DNA of 64,000 nucleotides. Source: Bradyrhizobium sp. CCGE-LA001 (lineage in GTDB: Bacteria > Pseudomonadota > Alphaproteobacteria > Rhizobiales > Xanthobacteraceae). The position numbers and the translations under genes are program-made. Shown piece after piece: positions 40,580-48,744 of the stretch. Under the pieces are notes generated by a model that did no database searches, was not told the origin of the DNA, and saw only the letters and a program-made list of their open reading frames with translations. Each line of letters opens with the position of its first letter. Positions within the stretch are counted from its first letter, which is position 1. The stretch covers positions 7,433,501 to 7,497,500 of the forward strand of contig NZ_CP013949.1 of assembly GCF_000296215.2 (NCBI RefSeq), written 5' to 3'.

Positions 40580-41355
40580 GCGTGGAAGAAAAGGTCACTG
40601 TCACCCCCAAACGAAAGAGCAGCGGCTGGGGCGGTCAGTTGGTGCAGCTCGCCGGCATCGTCGCCGCCGTGTTCATCGCCAAGGGCGCACTCGCCGAGCC
40701 GTTCTACGTGCCGTCGGGCTCGATGGAGCCGACGCTGCTGATCGGCGATGCGCTGCTCGCCTCGAAATTCCCCTATGGCTACGGCACGTCGTCGCTGCCG
40801 ATCCAGATCAACCTGCCTGAGACCGGCCGCGTGTTCGCGGAGACGCCAAAGCTCGGCGACGTCGTCGTGTTCCGCTGGCCCGGCGATCGCTCGCAGGCCT
40901 GGGTCAAACGTGTCGTGGGTCTGCCCGGCGACCGCATCCAGATGCGGCAGGGCCAGCTCTTCATCAACGACCGCCCGGCCGAGTTGAAGCCCGACGGCGT
41001 CGGCGCTGCCGAGGACGACAATGGCGGCACCGAACCGGCCTATCGCTATGTCGAGACCCTGCCGAACGGCGTCTCGCACCTGATTTTCAAGATGCGCGAC
41101 AACGGCCCGCTCGACAACACGCCGGAAATGACGGTGCCGCCAGGCCACCTCTTCGTGCTCGGCGACAACCGCGACAATTCCGCCGACAGCCGCGTGCCGC
41201 TGCGCTCCGGCGGTGTCGGCCTGTTGCCGATCGACAATCTGGTCGGCCGTGCGGATGCCGTGCTCGGCTCCTGGGATCTCGGCATGCGCAGTCAGCCGGT
41301 GTGGACCTGGCTCTCCGGCTTCAGGCTCGCGCGGTTCTTCACCGCCGTGCATTGA
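40576..41355 (+). CDS. lepB: signal peptidase I
   Basis: The protein has 259 residues with an N-terminal membrane helix (LVQLAGIVAAVFIAKGALA). The catalytic dyad is Ser49 (PSGSMEPTL) and Lys111 (WVKRVVGLPGDR). GHLFVLGDNRDNSADSR is the conserved box E. It cleaves signal peptides on the periplasmic face. ATGA overlaps tldD, so translation is coupled. Alphaproteobacterial genomes often have a lepB beside rnc, so this may be a second copy. Confidence 0.96.
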   Translation: MSVEEKVTVTPKRKSSGWGGQLVQLAGIVAAVFIAKGALAEPFYVPSGSMEPTLLIGDALLASKFPYGYGTSSLPIQINLPETGRVFAETPKLGDVVVFRWPGDRSQAWVKRVVGLPGDRIQMRQGQLFINDRPAELKPDGVGAAEDDNGGTEPAYRYVETLPNGVSHLIFKMRDNGPLDNTPEMTVPPGHLFVLGDNRDNSADSRVPLRSGGVGLLPIDNLVGRADAVLGSWDLGMRSQPVWTWLSGFRLARFFTAVH

Positions 41356-41386
41356 ATGAAGCGTCGACCGTGTCCTGGCGCAGTGT

Positions 41387-41432
41387 GATGGTGGGCACGG
41401 CGCGCGAAGAGCGCGCCTTTGCCTACCCTACG
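41387..41432. repeat. interspersed palindromic repeat, family C, partial copy
   Basis: GATGGTGGGCACGGCG followed by GCGCCTTTGCCTACCCTACG matches the right half of the complete copy at 42010-42105. The left half is missing. It begins 31 bases after lepB and ends 7 bases before the nucleotidyltransferase start. Confidence 0.7.
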
Positions 41433-41439
41433 ATTTCCG

Positions 41440-42006
41440 ATGACACGCGACGAATTCCTCGCTCTCGCCCTGCAAAATCCCGTCAACGCCGCGATCATCG
41501 ATGAGCTGCGCCGGCTGGCGCTGCCGGATGCGTGGCTGGTCGCAGGTTGCCTGGTGCAGTCGGTGTGGAACGCGCTCACGGGACGCCCGATCGATTACGG
41601 CATTGCCGATTACGACGTGTTCTATTTCGATGCCGACACGTCGTGGGGGGCGGAGGACGCGGTGATCCGCACCCTGCATGCGCGGCTCGCGCACCTCGGC
41701 GTCAAGGTCGAGATCCGCAACCAGGCTCGCGTGCATCTGTGGTACCCCGACAAGCACGGTCTTCCATATCCGCCGTTGACGCGCTCGACCGACGGTATCG
41801 ACCGCTTCCTCACGGAGAATACACAGCTGGGCATCCGACCTGCCGACGGTGATTTCAAGGTCTATGCGCCGCACGGATTCGACGAAGTCGCGAAACTGAT
41901 CGTGCGGCCTAATCGAGCGCTGAATTTCTCCGCTGCAAATTACGCGGCGAAGACTGCGCGATGGAAGGCGCTGTGGCCGGAGATCACGGTGATTGCGGCG
42001 GAGTGA
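41440..42006 (+). CDS. nucleotidyltransferase-family protein
   Basis: The protein has 188 residues from the ATG at 41440; a TTG at 41419 lies inside the repeat. AWLVAGCLVQSVWNALTGRPIDYGIADYDVFYFD has the pattern of a nucleotidyltransferase-like fold (DUF925/YiaT type): a hydrophobic helix, a Gly, and the acidic D-x-D (DYDVFYFD). RVHLWYPDKHG and ADGDFKVYAPHGFDEVAKLIVRPN follow. Members are thought to transfer nucleotides to unknown targets. The gene is bracketed by two family C repeat copies, with no room for its own promoter or strong ribosome binding site. Confidence 0.8.
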   Translation: MTRDEFLALALQNPVNAAIIDELRRLALPDAWLVAGCLVQSVWNALTGRPIDYGIADYDVFYFDADTSWGAEDAVIRTLHARLAHLGVKVEIRNQARVHLWYPDKHGLPYPPLTRSTDGIDRFLTENTQLGIRPADGDFKVYAPHGFDEVAKLIVRPNRALNFSAANYAAKTARWKALWPEITVIAAE

Positions 42007-42009
42007 GAG

Positions 42010-42105
42010 CCGTAGGGTGGGCAAACCGAAGCGTGCCCACCACTTCTCGTGGCGACTGCGGAGGGATGGTGGGCACGGCGCTTTGCGCCTTTGCCCACCC
42101 TACGG
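42010..42105. repeat. interspersed palindromic repeat, family C, complete copy
   Basis: Outer arms CCGTAGGGTGGGCAAA (42010-42025) and TTTGCCCACCCTACGG (42090-42105) are perfect inverted repeats. Inner arms CGTGCCCACCA (42032-42042) and TGGTGGGCACG (42067-42077) are also perfect. The element could fold into a long hairpin and starts 3 bases after the nucleotidyltransferase stop. Confidence 0.85.
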
Positions 42106-42127
42106 CACCTGCGTCCGGGGCACAGAT

Positions 42128-42703
42128 CTATCTCACCACCCCCGACGTAAACCCCGCCTTCCGCCGCGGCGGCTTGATTTCCTTCTTCAGGAAGCAGCGC
42201 GCCTCGCGCCCGGTATAGCCGGGCCGGGCATAGGTGAAGGCGCGGCATTTGTTGTCGGCGGTGCAGGCGGCCTTGCAGGCGTCCTCGCCGTCACCGCTCT
42301 TGAGCTCGAAATTGCGCAGATCTCCGCCCGGGCGATCGATCGACGTTTCCACGCCCTCGACGCGCGGCTCGATCACGCCGGCACCGCGCACGCCGGAGAT
42401 GCAGCAACTGCCGGGAACGCGTGCCGGCACCGTGTTCTTGAGCCAGCAGACGGCCGAGCCGCCTTCCACATCCGGATAATTGAAGCTCCAGGAGCGGCAG
42501 CGGCGGTCACGCTCGCAGAGCAGCGCGCAATCCTCGGGATCGCCTGATGTGACCGGCGTGCTGAAATAATCGCCACCCGGGCGGTCGAACGCCGTCTGAG
42601 CCCGCGCCGGCACGCTCGCAACCGCGAGCGACAGCAACGCGGCGCATGCCACGACGCTTGCCAGGACCTTTGCGATGACACCGCGCAGGCGGCCCTTCCC
42701 CAT
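42128..42703 (-). CDS. secreted double-PAN-domain protein
   Basis: The protein has 191 residues. The signal peptide (VLASVVACAALLSLAVASVPARAQT) is followed by two repeats that each open with the same phrase, FDRPGGDYFST and IDRPGGDLRNF. Each continues with the PAN/Apple pattern of paired cysteines (DCALLCERDRRCRSWSFNYP; ACKAACTADNKCRAFTYARPGY). A linker with two adjacent cysteines (GSCCISGV) closes the first. PAN domains bind proteins or carbohydrates; this is probably a periplasmic or surface adhesin-like protein. It stands alone. Confidence 0.88.
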   Translation of the reverse strand: MGKGRLRGVIAKVLASVVACAALLSLAVASVPARAQTAFDRPGGDYFSTPVTSGDPEDCALLCERDRRCRSWSFNYPDVEGGSAVCWLKNTVPARVPGSCCISGVRGAGVIEPRVEGVETSIDRPGGDLRNFELKSGDGEDACKAACTADNKCRAFTYARPGYTGREARCFLKKEIKPPRRKAGFTSGVVR

Positions 42704-42814
42704 CGGAACAGCTTTCGAGTTATTGACGACGCTCAGATTTTTTCAGCCGATCATTTGATCGCCGCAAACCTGTACGGCCGATGAACGGCTAAAATCCCCG
42801 TCGCTGGCCCTGAT

Positions 42815-44185
42815 CTAGAAAGCGTATTCCGCGTAGGCTGGTTCCACCGAGCCCTTCCAGGGACCATTAAACTTGTCGAGCATCTCCTCGGCCGGGGTCC
42901 GGCCGGAATCGATGATACGATCGAGCGGCTCCAGATGGCGGGTCTCGTCGCGGCCGAGCTGGTCGATCCGGCCACGCCGGCGCAGGCCGGCATGCGCCAG
43001 AACGAGGCACTCCTTGGCGATCTCGAAGAGATAGCGATCCCTGATCCGCGACTTGAAGCCGAAGCGCGGCACGTCGTCGCGCAGGGCTTGGCGCTCATGC
43101 GCGGTCCAGTGCTTCACGATCTCCCAGGCGGCATCGAGCGAGGCATCGTCATAGAGCAGCCCGACCCAGAACGCCGACAACGCCGGCAACCGGCCCCACG
43201 GGCCGCCGTCGGAGCCACGCATCTCGAGATAGCGCTTGAGCCGGACCTCCGGGAAGATCGTCGAGAGGTGGTTGGCCCAGTCCGACAGCGTCGGACGCTC
43301 ACCGGGAAGATTGTTGTTGCGGCCGTCGAAGAAGGCGCGGAACGAGGAGCCCGATACGTCGATATAGTGCTCACCGCGCTTGACGAAATACATGGGCACG
43401 TCGAGCGCATAGTCGACATAGCGCTCGAACCCCATGCCGTCCTCGAACGCCCAGGGCATCATGCCCGAACGCGCATTGTCGGTGTCGCGCCAGATCTCGG
43501 AGCGGAAGGAGAGAAAGCCGTTCGGCTTGCCCTCTGTGAACGGCGAATTGGCGAACAAGGCGGTCGCGACCGGCTGGAGCGCGAGCGAGACGCGCAGCTT
43601 CTTGACCATGTCGGCTTCGGAGGAGAAGTCGAGATTGGTCTGCACCGTGCAGGTCCGGTACATCATGTCGAGGCCGTATTGACCGACCTTCGGCATGTAA
43701 TTGGTCATAATCTTATAGCGGCCCTTGGGCATCACCGGGATGTCCGCACGCGACCAGGATGGCGTCATGCCGAGCCCGAGGAAGCCGATGCCGAGCGGGG
43801 TCGCGATCTCGCGCACCTGCGCCAGATGCGCCATTAGTTCGCTCTGGGTCTGGTGCACGTTCTCGACCGGGGCCCCGGAAAGCTCGAACTGTCCGCCGGG
43901 CTCGAGCGAGATGGCACCGCCGCCGGTAACGTCGTAGAGGCCGATGATGTTGCCCTGCTCCATGATCGGCTCCCACCCGAGCAGGAGCTTCATGCCCTCG
44001 AGCAGCGCGCCGATGCCGCGCGCGCCCTCGTACGGCACGGGACGGTGCCCCTCGAGCGTGAACGGCGTCTTCTCGTGCTCGGTGCCCATGCGCCATTCGG
44101 ACGGCGGCTTACAGCCGGCCTCGAACCACGCGACGAGCTCGTCGCGCGATTGCAGTGGAGTCATGTCGATCTGGTCTCGCGCCAT
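42815..44185 (-). CDS. gshA: glutamate-cysteine ligase, plant/alphaproteobacterial type
   Basis: The protein has 456 residues, matching the GCS2-type ligase of plants and alphaproteobacteria. The opening SEWRMGTEHEKTPF contains the conserved active-site Glu residues; GGGAISLEPGGQFELSGAPVENVHQTQ and TCTVQTNLDFSSEADM follow. It joins glutamate and cysteine to gamma-glutamylcysteine, the first step in glutathione synthesis. SGSSFRAFFDGRNN and YLEMRGSDGGPWGRLPALSAFWVGLLYD are further marks. It lies 97 bases from the MarR gene and probably has its own promoter. Confidence 0.96.
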   Translation of the reverse strand: MARDQIDMTPLQSRDELVAWFEAGCKPPSEWRMGTEHEKTPFTLEGHRPVPYEGARGIGALLEGMKLLLGWEPIMEQGNIIGLYDVTGGGAISLEPGGQFELSGAPVENVHQTQSELMAHLAQVREIATPLGIGFLGLGMTPSWSRADIPVMPKGRYKIMTNYMPKVGQYGLDMMYRTCTVQTNLDFSSEADMVKKLRVSLALQPVATALFANSPFTEGKPNGFLSFRSEIWRDTDNARSGMMPWAFEDGMGFERYVDYALDVPMYFVKRGEHYIDVSGSSFRAFFDGRNNNLPGERPTLSDWANHLSTIFPEVRLKRYLEMRGSDGGPWGRLPALSAFWVGLLYDDASLDAAWEIVKHWTAHERQALRDDVPRFGFKSRIRDRYLFEIAKECLVLAHAGLRRRGRIDQLGRDETRHLEPLDRIIDSGRTPAEEMLDKFNGPWKGSVEPAYAEYAF

Positions 44186-44282
44186 ATCAAACTCTAATCA
44201 AAAGCGCTTCGACCGAACGCGCGCGGGTGACGGGGAGGGTCCGCGAACCCACCGGGCGCGCGGACGTGCTGGCTTGCCGCGA

Positions 44283-44780
44283 TCATCGCGACGGTGTGCT
44301 TTCGTTGACGTTGGCGACGGGCGGCAATTTCATCTCGCCGCACGAGCAGCCCAGACGATCGAGCAGCGTGCTTAGCTTGACGGCGTCGGCATCCGACAGC
44401 TTCGAACCGACATATTTCTCGATTGCCGCCGAATAGGCCCCCCACATCCGCTTCTGCAACTCGCGGCCGGCTTCGGTGATCTCGACGAACTGGCCGCGCT
44501 TGTCGATCTTGCATTCGCGCCGCGAGGCGAGGCCTTCGTCGACCAGGCGGTCGATCAGCCGCGAGGTCGAGTATTGCGGAATCAGCATCTGGCGTTCGAG
44601 CTCCACCGGCCGCAGCTCGCCGGAAGGGGCGCGGGACAGTTCAAGCAGCGCGTCGTACCAGGCCAGCGGCGGGAACCCCGCCTTCTTCAGGTCCTGCTCG
44701 ACGCAATCGAGCACGCGGCTCTGCACCCGCATCAGACGGATCCAGGCCGAAGTCGCCTCGGTCGATGGTTTGCGTTTCAT
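44283..44780 (-). CDS. MarR-family transcriptional regulator
   Basis: The protein has 165 residues from the ATG at 44780; a TTG four codons earlier is weaker. RPVELERQMLIPQYSTSRLIDRLVDEGLASR is the winged helix-turn-helix with recognition helix, then CKIDKRGQFVEITEAGRELQKRMW is the wing. The C-terminal segment LDRLGCSCGE holds two nearby cysteines, which might give redox control. It is divergent from a broken glutathione S-transferase gene; two matching 12-base palindromes lie between them and are its probable operators. Confidence 0.93.
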   Translation of the reverse strand: MKRKPSTEATSAWIRLMRVQSRVLDCVEQDLKKAGFPPLAWYDALLELSRAPSGELRPVELERQMLIPQYSTSRLIDRLVDEGLASRRECKIDKRGQFVEITEAGRELQKRMWGAYSAAIEKYVGSKLSDADAVKLSTLLDRLGCSCGEMKLPPVANVNESTPSR

Positions 44781-44820
44781 GGTCCCGCTCAAGCTCGTCG
44801 CCCGCTCTTTACCCCACTCG

Positions 44821-44859
44821 ATGCACCTGCATCAATCTTGCTATTCAATGCAGGTGCAT
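44821..44859. promoter_or_regulatory. paired palindromic MarR operators
   Basis: ATGCACCTGCAT (44821-44832) and ATGCAGGTGCAT (44848-44859) are each palindromic (ATGCA-NN-TGCAT) and are exact reverse complements of each other, with centres 27 bases apart. They lie between the MarR gene and the remnant GST gene, as expected for autoregulation and control of the partner. Confidence 0.75.
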
Positions 44860-44905
44860 GTAGTCGTTCTTTCGCTCCAACCAAGCGCCACGAGGAGGAA
44901 ATTCC

Positions 44906-45170
44906 ATGAAACTGGATTATTCGCCCGGCGCCCTGCCCCTGCTCCCCACATCGCGCCCCTGGAAGCTGGCCTGCCCTATGAGCTGATCAAGGTGGACCCG
45001 GGCCAAGAAGCTCGAAAACGAAGAGGATTAGTTGAAGCTGGACTCAGGGTCAGGTCCCTGCGCTGGGCCTCGACAGCGGCGGGATCGTGACCGAAGGCCC
45101 GGTGATTGTCCAGATGATCGCCGATCGGGAATCAGTCAAGGCGCTGGGCCCATGGCACCGTTCGGCGAGG
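44906..45170 (+). pseudogene. glutathione S-transferase remnant
   Basis: Three pieces of a GST N-terminal domain appear in three successive frames. MKLDYSPGALPL starts at 44906, with GAGGA about 8 bases upstream. HIAPLEAGLPYELIKVD is in the next frame. QVPALGLDSGGIVTEGPVIVQMIADRES is in the third. Together they match the standard glutathione-binding thioredoxin fold, but frameshifts or small deletions break it and almost all of the C-terminal helical domain is missing. The upstream MarR gene and operators are intact. This is decay of an old regulated detoxification gene. Confidence 0.85.
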
Positions 45171-45178
45171 GCAAGTAA

Positions 45179-45205
45179 AAAGGCCGGATCGATGATCCGG
45201 CCTTT
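45179..45205. terminator. bidirectional terminator
   Basis: A perfect 12-base stem AAAGGCCGGATC / GATCCGGCCTTT with loop GAT is flanked by AAAA on the left and TTTCG on the right. On the minus strand it lies just after the fadJ-like gene and closes the beta-oxidation operon; on the plus strand it follows the GST remnant. Confidence 0.87.
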
Positions 45206-45231
45206 CGTTGCTGCGGAGCCCCGATGCTTCG

Positions 45232-47445
45232 TCAGGCCGCAGCCTTCTTCGGCGCGAAGCGGCCGTAGAAGGTCTCGCCCTTCGCGGCCATCTCCTCCAG
45301 CAGCTTCGGCGGGGTGAAGCGCGAGCCGTACTTCGCTTCCAGCTTGTGGCAGAGCTCGACGAACTTCTTCGTGCCCATGAAGTCGATGTAGGACAGCGTG
45401 CCACCGGTGAACGGCGCAAAGCCGAAGCCGAGGATCGAGCCGACATCCGCCTCGCGCGGATCGGTGATGACGTGATCCTCGACCGTGCGTGCGGCCTCCA
45501 CCGCCTGCACCACCAGGAAGCGCTGCTTCAGCTCCTCGATGTCGAGCGTGTCGGGGTCGAGCTGCTTCGGCTGCAAGGCCGAGAGGCCCGGCCACAGGCT
45601 CTTCTGGCCCTTGCCCTTCTCGGGATAGTCGTAGAAGCCCTTGCTGTTCTTGCGCCCCAGGCGGCCCTGCTTCTCGACCATCTCCACCATCAGCTTCTTC
45701 TGATCGGGGTTGATGGCGTTGGGGCCGAGATCGGCTTCGGTCGCCTTCATGATCTTGAGGCCAAGGTCGAGCGCGACTTCGTCCGAGAGCGAGAGGGGGC
45801 CCACCGGCATGCCGGCCATCTTGGCGCAGTTCTCGATCATCGCCGGCGGCACGCCTTCAAGGAACATCTCGTTGCCTTCGGCCACGTAGCGGCCGACGCA
45901 GCGATTGGCGAAGAAGCCTCTGGAGTCGTTGACCACGATCGGCGTCTTGCCGATCTGGCGGACGTAGTCGAGCGCGGTCGCGAGCGCGACGTCGCCGGTG
46001 TTCTTGCCGAGGATGATCTCGACCAGCATCATCTTCTCGACCGGCGAGAAGAAGTGGATGCCGACGAACTTGCCCTGGTCCTTGAAGCTCTCGGCCAGCG
46101 AGGTGATCGGCAGCGTCGAGGTGTTGGACGCGAAGATCACGTCGGGCTTGAGGTATTCCTGCGCCTTGGCGAATGTCTCGGCCTTGGCCTTGCGGTCCTC
46201 GAACACGGCCTCGATGACGAGGTCGACGTCCCTCAGCGCAGCGTAGTCCGCGGTCGGCGTGATGCGCGCGAGCAGCGCTTCGGCATCACCCGGCTTGGCG
46301 CGGCCCTTCTTGATCTGCTCCTCGATCACCTTCTGCGCATGCGCCTTGCCCTTGTCGGCGCTCTCCTGGTCGCGATCGATCAGGACGACGTCGAGGCCGG
46401 CGCGGGCCGAGACGTAGCCGACGCTCGCGCCCATGAAGCCGGCGCCGATCACGGCGATCTTCTTCACCTTGGTGGCGGGCACGTCCTTCGGACGGCGCGC
46501 GCCCTTGTTCAGCTCCTGCATCGACAGGAACAGGCTGCGGATCATCGCGGCCGCTTCCTTCGAACGCAGCACCGAGGTGAAGTAGCGCGACTCGACGCGC
46601 AGCGCCGCGTCGATCGGCAGCTGCAGCCCCTCATAGACGCAGCTCATGATCGCACGCGCGGCCGGGTAGTTGTCATAGGTCTCGCGGCGATAGATCGCGT
46701 TGCCGGCCGGGAACATCATCATGCCGGCCTTGGAGAACACCGGGCCGCCGGGTAGCTTGAAGCCCTTCTCGTCCCAGGGCGCGACGGCCTTGCCGCCGCC
46801 CTTGATCCAGTCCTTCGCGGCCTTGATGAGGTCGGCGGCGGGAACGATGGCGTGGATCAGGTTCAGCGCCTTGGCCTTGTCGACCGTAACCGGATCGCCC
46901 TTGAGCAGGATCGTCATGGCGTCCTGCGGCGGCACCAGGCGCGGCACGCGCTGCGTGCCGCCGGCGCCGGGGAACAGGCCGACCTTGACCTCGGGCAGGC
47001 CGAGACGGGTCTTGGGATTCTCCGCCGCGACGCGATAATGGCAGCACAGCGTAATCTCGAAGCCGCCGCCGAGCGCGAGGCCGTTGATCGCCGCCGCCCA
47101 CGGCTTGCCCGAGGTTTCGATCGAGCGCAGCACCTGCGAGAATCTGCGGCTCTGGTCGAACAGCATCTGGTTCGCTGCAGTCTCGCCCTGCTCCTTGAGA
47201 ACCTTCGCGTAAGCCTGGTTCATGCCTTCGAGCATGGAGAGGTCGGCGCCGGCGCAGAACGCTTCTTTCGCCGAGGTGATGACGACGCCCTTCACCGCGG
47301 CGTCGGCGGTGGTCGCCTTGACGATCGCATCGAGCTCGCTAGTCGAGGTCTCGTCGAGCACGTTCATCGAGCGGCCCGGGATGTCCCAGGTGACGAGCGC
47401 AATGCCGTCGGAATCGGTGTCAACCTTGAAGTTCTTGTACGACAT
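45232..47445 (-). CDS. bifunctional enoyl-CoA hydratase / 3-hydroxyacyl-CoA dehydrogenase
   Basis: The protein has 737 residues. The N-terminal crotonase domain has ITSAKEAFCAGADLSMLEG and NGLALGGGFEITLCCHYRVA. The dehydrogenase domain starts near 320 with the NAD fold KKIAVIGAGFMGASVGYVSARAGLDVVLIDR, followed by IEAVFEDRKAKAETF, SNTSTLPITSLAE and the GIHFFSPVEKMMLVEII active-site His region. It hydrates trans-2-enoyl-CoA and oxidises the 3-hydroxy product in fatty acid beta-oxidation. It is of the FadJ/FadB type, last in an operon of four genes with FadA upstream by 18 bases. Confidence 0.95.
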   Translation of the reverse strand: MSYKNFKVDTDSDGIALVTWDIPGRSMNVLDETSTSELDAIVKATTADAAVKGVVITSAKEAFCAGADLSMLEGMNQAYAKVLKEQGETAANQMLFDQSRRFSQVLRSIETSGKPWAAAINGLALGGGFEITLCCHYRVAAENPKTRLGLPEVKVGLFPGAGGTQRVPRLVPPQDAMTILLKGDPVTVDKAKALNLIHAIVPAADLIKAAKDWIKGGGKAVAPWDEKGFKLPGGPVFSKAGMMMFPAGNAIYRRETYDNYPAARAIMSCVYEGLQLPIDAALRVESRYFTSVLRSKEAAAMIRSLFLSMQELNKGARRPKDVPATKVKKIAVIGAGFMGASVGYVSARAGLDVVLIDRDQESADKGKAHAQKVIEEQIKKGRAKPGDAEALLARITPTADYAALRDVDLVIEAVFEDRKAKAETFAKAQEYLKPDVIFASNTSTLPITSLAESFKDQGKFVGIHFFSPVEKMMLVEIILGKNTGDVALATALDYVRQIGKTPIVVNDSRGFFANRCVGRYVAEGNEMFLEGVPPAMIENCAKMAGMPVGPLSLSDEVALDLGLKIMKATEADLGPNAINPDQKKLMVEMVEKQGRLGRKNSKGFYDYPEKGKGQKSLWPGLSALQPKQLDPDTLDIEELKQRFLVVQAVEAARTVEDHVITDPREADVGSILGFGFAPFTGGTLSYIDFMGTKKFVELCHKLEAKYGSRFTPPKLLEEMAAKGETFYGRFAPKKAAA

Positions 47446-47463
47446 GTTGGTTGCTCCCTACCC

Positions 47464-48672
47464 TTACACGCGCTCGATGATGGTCGCGGTGCCCATGCCG
47501 CCGCCGATGCACAGCGTGACCAGGGCGGTGGATTTACTGGTGCGCTCGAGCTCGTCGAGCACGGTGCCGAGGATCATCGCGCCGGTCGCCCCGAGCGGAT
47601 GGCCGAGCGCGATGGCGCCGCCATTGACGTTGATCTTGGCGTTGTCGATGTCGAAGGCCTGGATGTAGCGCAGCACCACCGAGGCGAAGGCCTCGTTGAG
47701 CTCGAACAGGTCGATGTCCGACTTCTTCATGCCCGAGCGCGCGAACAGCTTCTCGGTGACGTCGACCGGACCGGTCAGCATCATCGCCGGCTCCGAGCCG
47801 ACATTGGCGAAGGCGCGGATCTTTGCGCGCGGCTTCAGACCATACTTGCTACCCGCTTCCTTGCTGCCGAGCAGCACGGCGCCGGCACCGTCGACGATGC
47901 CGGAGGAATTGCCGGCGTGATGCACGTAGTTGACGCGCTCGATCTCGGGATGCGACTGCACCGCAACGCCGTCGAAGCCGCCCATCTGCGCCATCATCGT
48001 GAACGACGGCTGCAGCTGCGCCAGCGACTGCATCGTCGTCGAGGGCCGCATATGCTCGTCCTTGGCGAGGATGGTGAGGCCGTTGATGTCCTTGACCGGC
48101 ACGACCGACTTGTTGAAGCGGCCCTCGTCCCAGGCCTTGCCTGCGCGCTGCTGGCTCTGCACCGCATAGGCGTCGACATCGTCGCGGGAGAAGCCGTATT
48201 TGGTGGCGATCAGATCGGCCGACACGCCCTGCGGCATGAAATAGGCCGGCACCGCCATCGAGGGGTCCATCGGCCAGGCGCCGCCGGAGGCGCCGATGCC
48301 GACGCGGCTCATCGATTCGGCACCGCCGCCGATCACGAGCTCATGCTGGCCGCTCATCACCTGCGCGGCAGCGAAGTTCACGGCATCGAGGCCGGAGGCG
48401 CAGAAGCGGCTGATCTGCACGCCGGGCACGGCTTCGCCGAGACCGGCCTTCAGCGCGGCAAAGCGCGCGATGTCGGAACCGGCTTCGCCGACCGGATCGA
48501 CCACGCCGAGTACGACGTCATCGACCGAATCCTCGGGAAGGTTGTTGCGGTCCTTCAGCGCCTTCAACGGCACGGTGGCGAGCGCGAGCGCGGTCACTTC
48601 GTGCAGCGCGCCGTCGGCCTTGCCGCGGCCACGCGGGGTTCGGACGTGGTCGTAGATATAGGCATCTGCCAT
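47464..48672 (-). CDS. fadA: acetyl-CoA acyltransferase (thiolase)
   Basis: The protein has 402 residues. The nucleophilic Cys lies in ISRFCASGLDAVNFAAAQVMSGQ, with the second Cys in ALVTLCIGGGMGTATIIERV and the active His in NVNGGAIALGHPLGATGA. These are complete thiolase-fold motifs. It cleaves 3-ketoacyl-CoA with CoA to acetyl-CoA and a shortened acyl-CoA. It directly precedes the bifunctional dehydrogenase gene, so the pair forms the FadAB-like beta-oxidation module; the specific chain length is not known. Confidence 0.95.
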   Translation of the reverse strand: MADAYIYDHVRTPRGRGKADGALHEVTALALATVPLKALKDRNNLPEDSVDDVVLGVVDPVGEAGSDIARFAALKAGLGEAVPGVQISRFCASGLDAVNFAAAQVMSGQHELVIGGGAESMSRVGIGASGGAWPMDPSMAVPAYFMPQGVSADLIATKYGFSRDDVDAYAVQSQQRAGKAWDEGRFNKSVVPVKDINGLTILAKDEHMRPSTTMQSLAQLQPSFTMMAQMGGFDGVAVQSHPEIERVNYVHHAGNSSGIVDGAGAVLLGSKEAGSKYGLKPRAKIRAFANVGSEPAMMLTGPVDVTEKLFARSGMKKSDIDLFELNEAFASVVLRYIQAFDIDNAKINVNGGAIALGHPLGATGAMILGTVLDELERTSKSTALVTLCIGGGMGTATIIERV

Positions 48673-48744
48673 GGGGAGCCTCCTGATTGCAGTTATCTTG
48701 GTGACGACCGCTGCGCGGTCGCGATCATTCGTGGGGCGAAAGAG

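Noticed and set aside
41440..42006. Nucleotidyltransferase start at the upstream TTG 41419
   Set aside because: That codon lies inside the repeat element and adds residues encoded by repeat DNA; the ATG at 41440 is simpler.
7443..42105. A CRISPR array or transposon from the repeated sequences
   Set aside because: Repeats are few, far apart and palindromic, with no regular spacers, no direct-repeat array and no transposase ORF.
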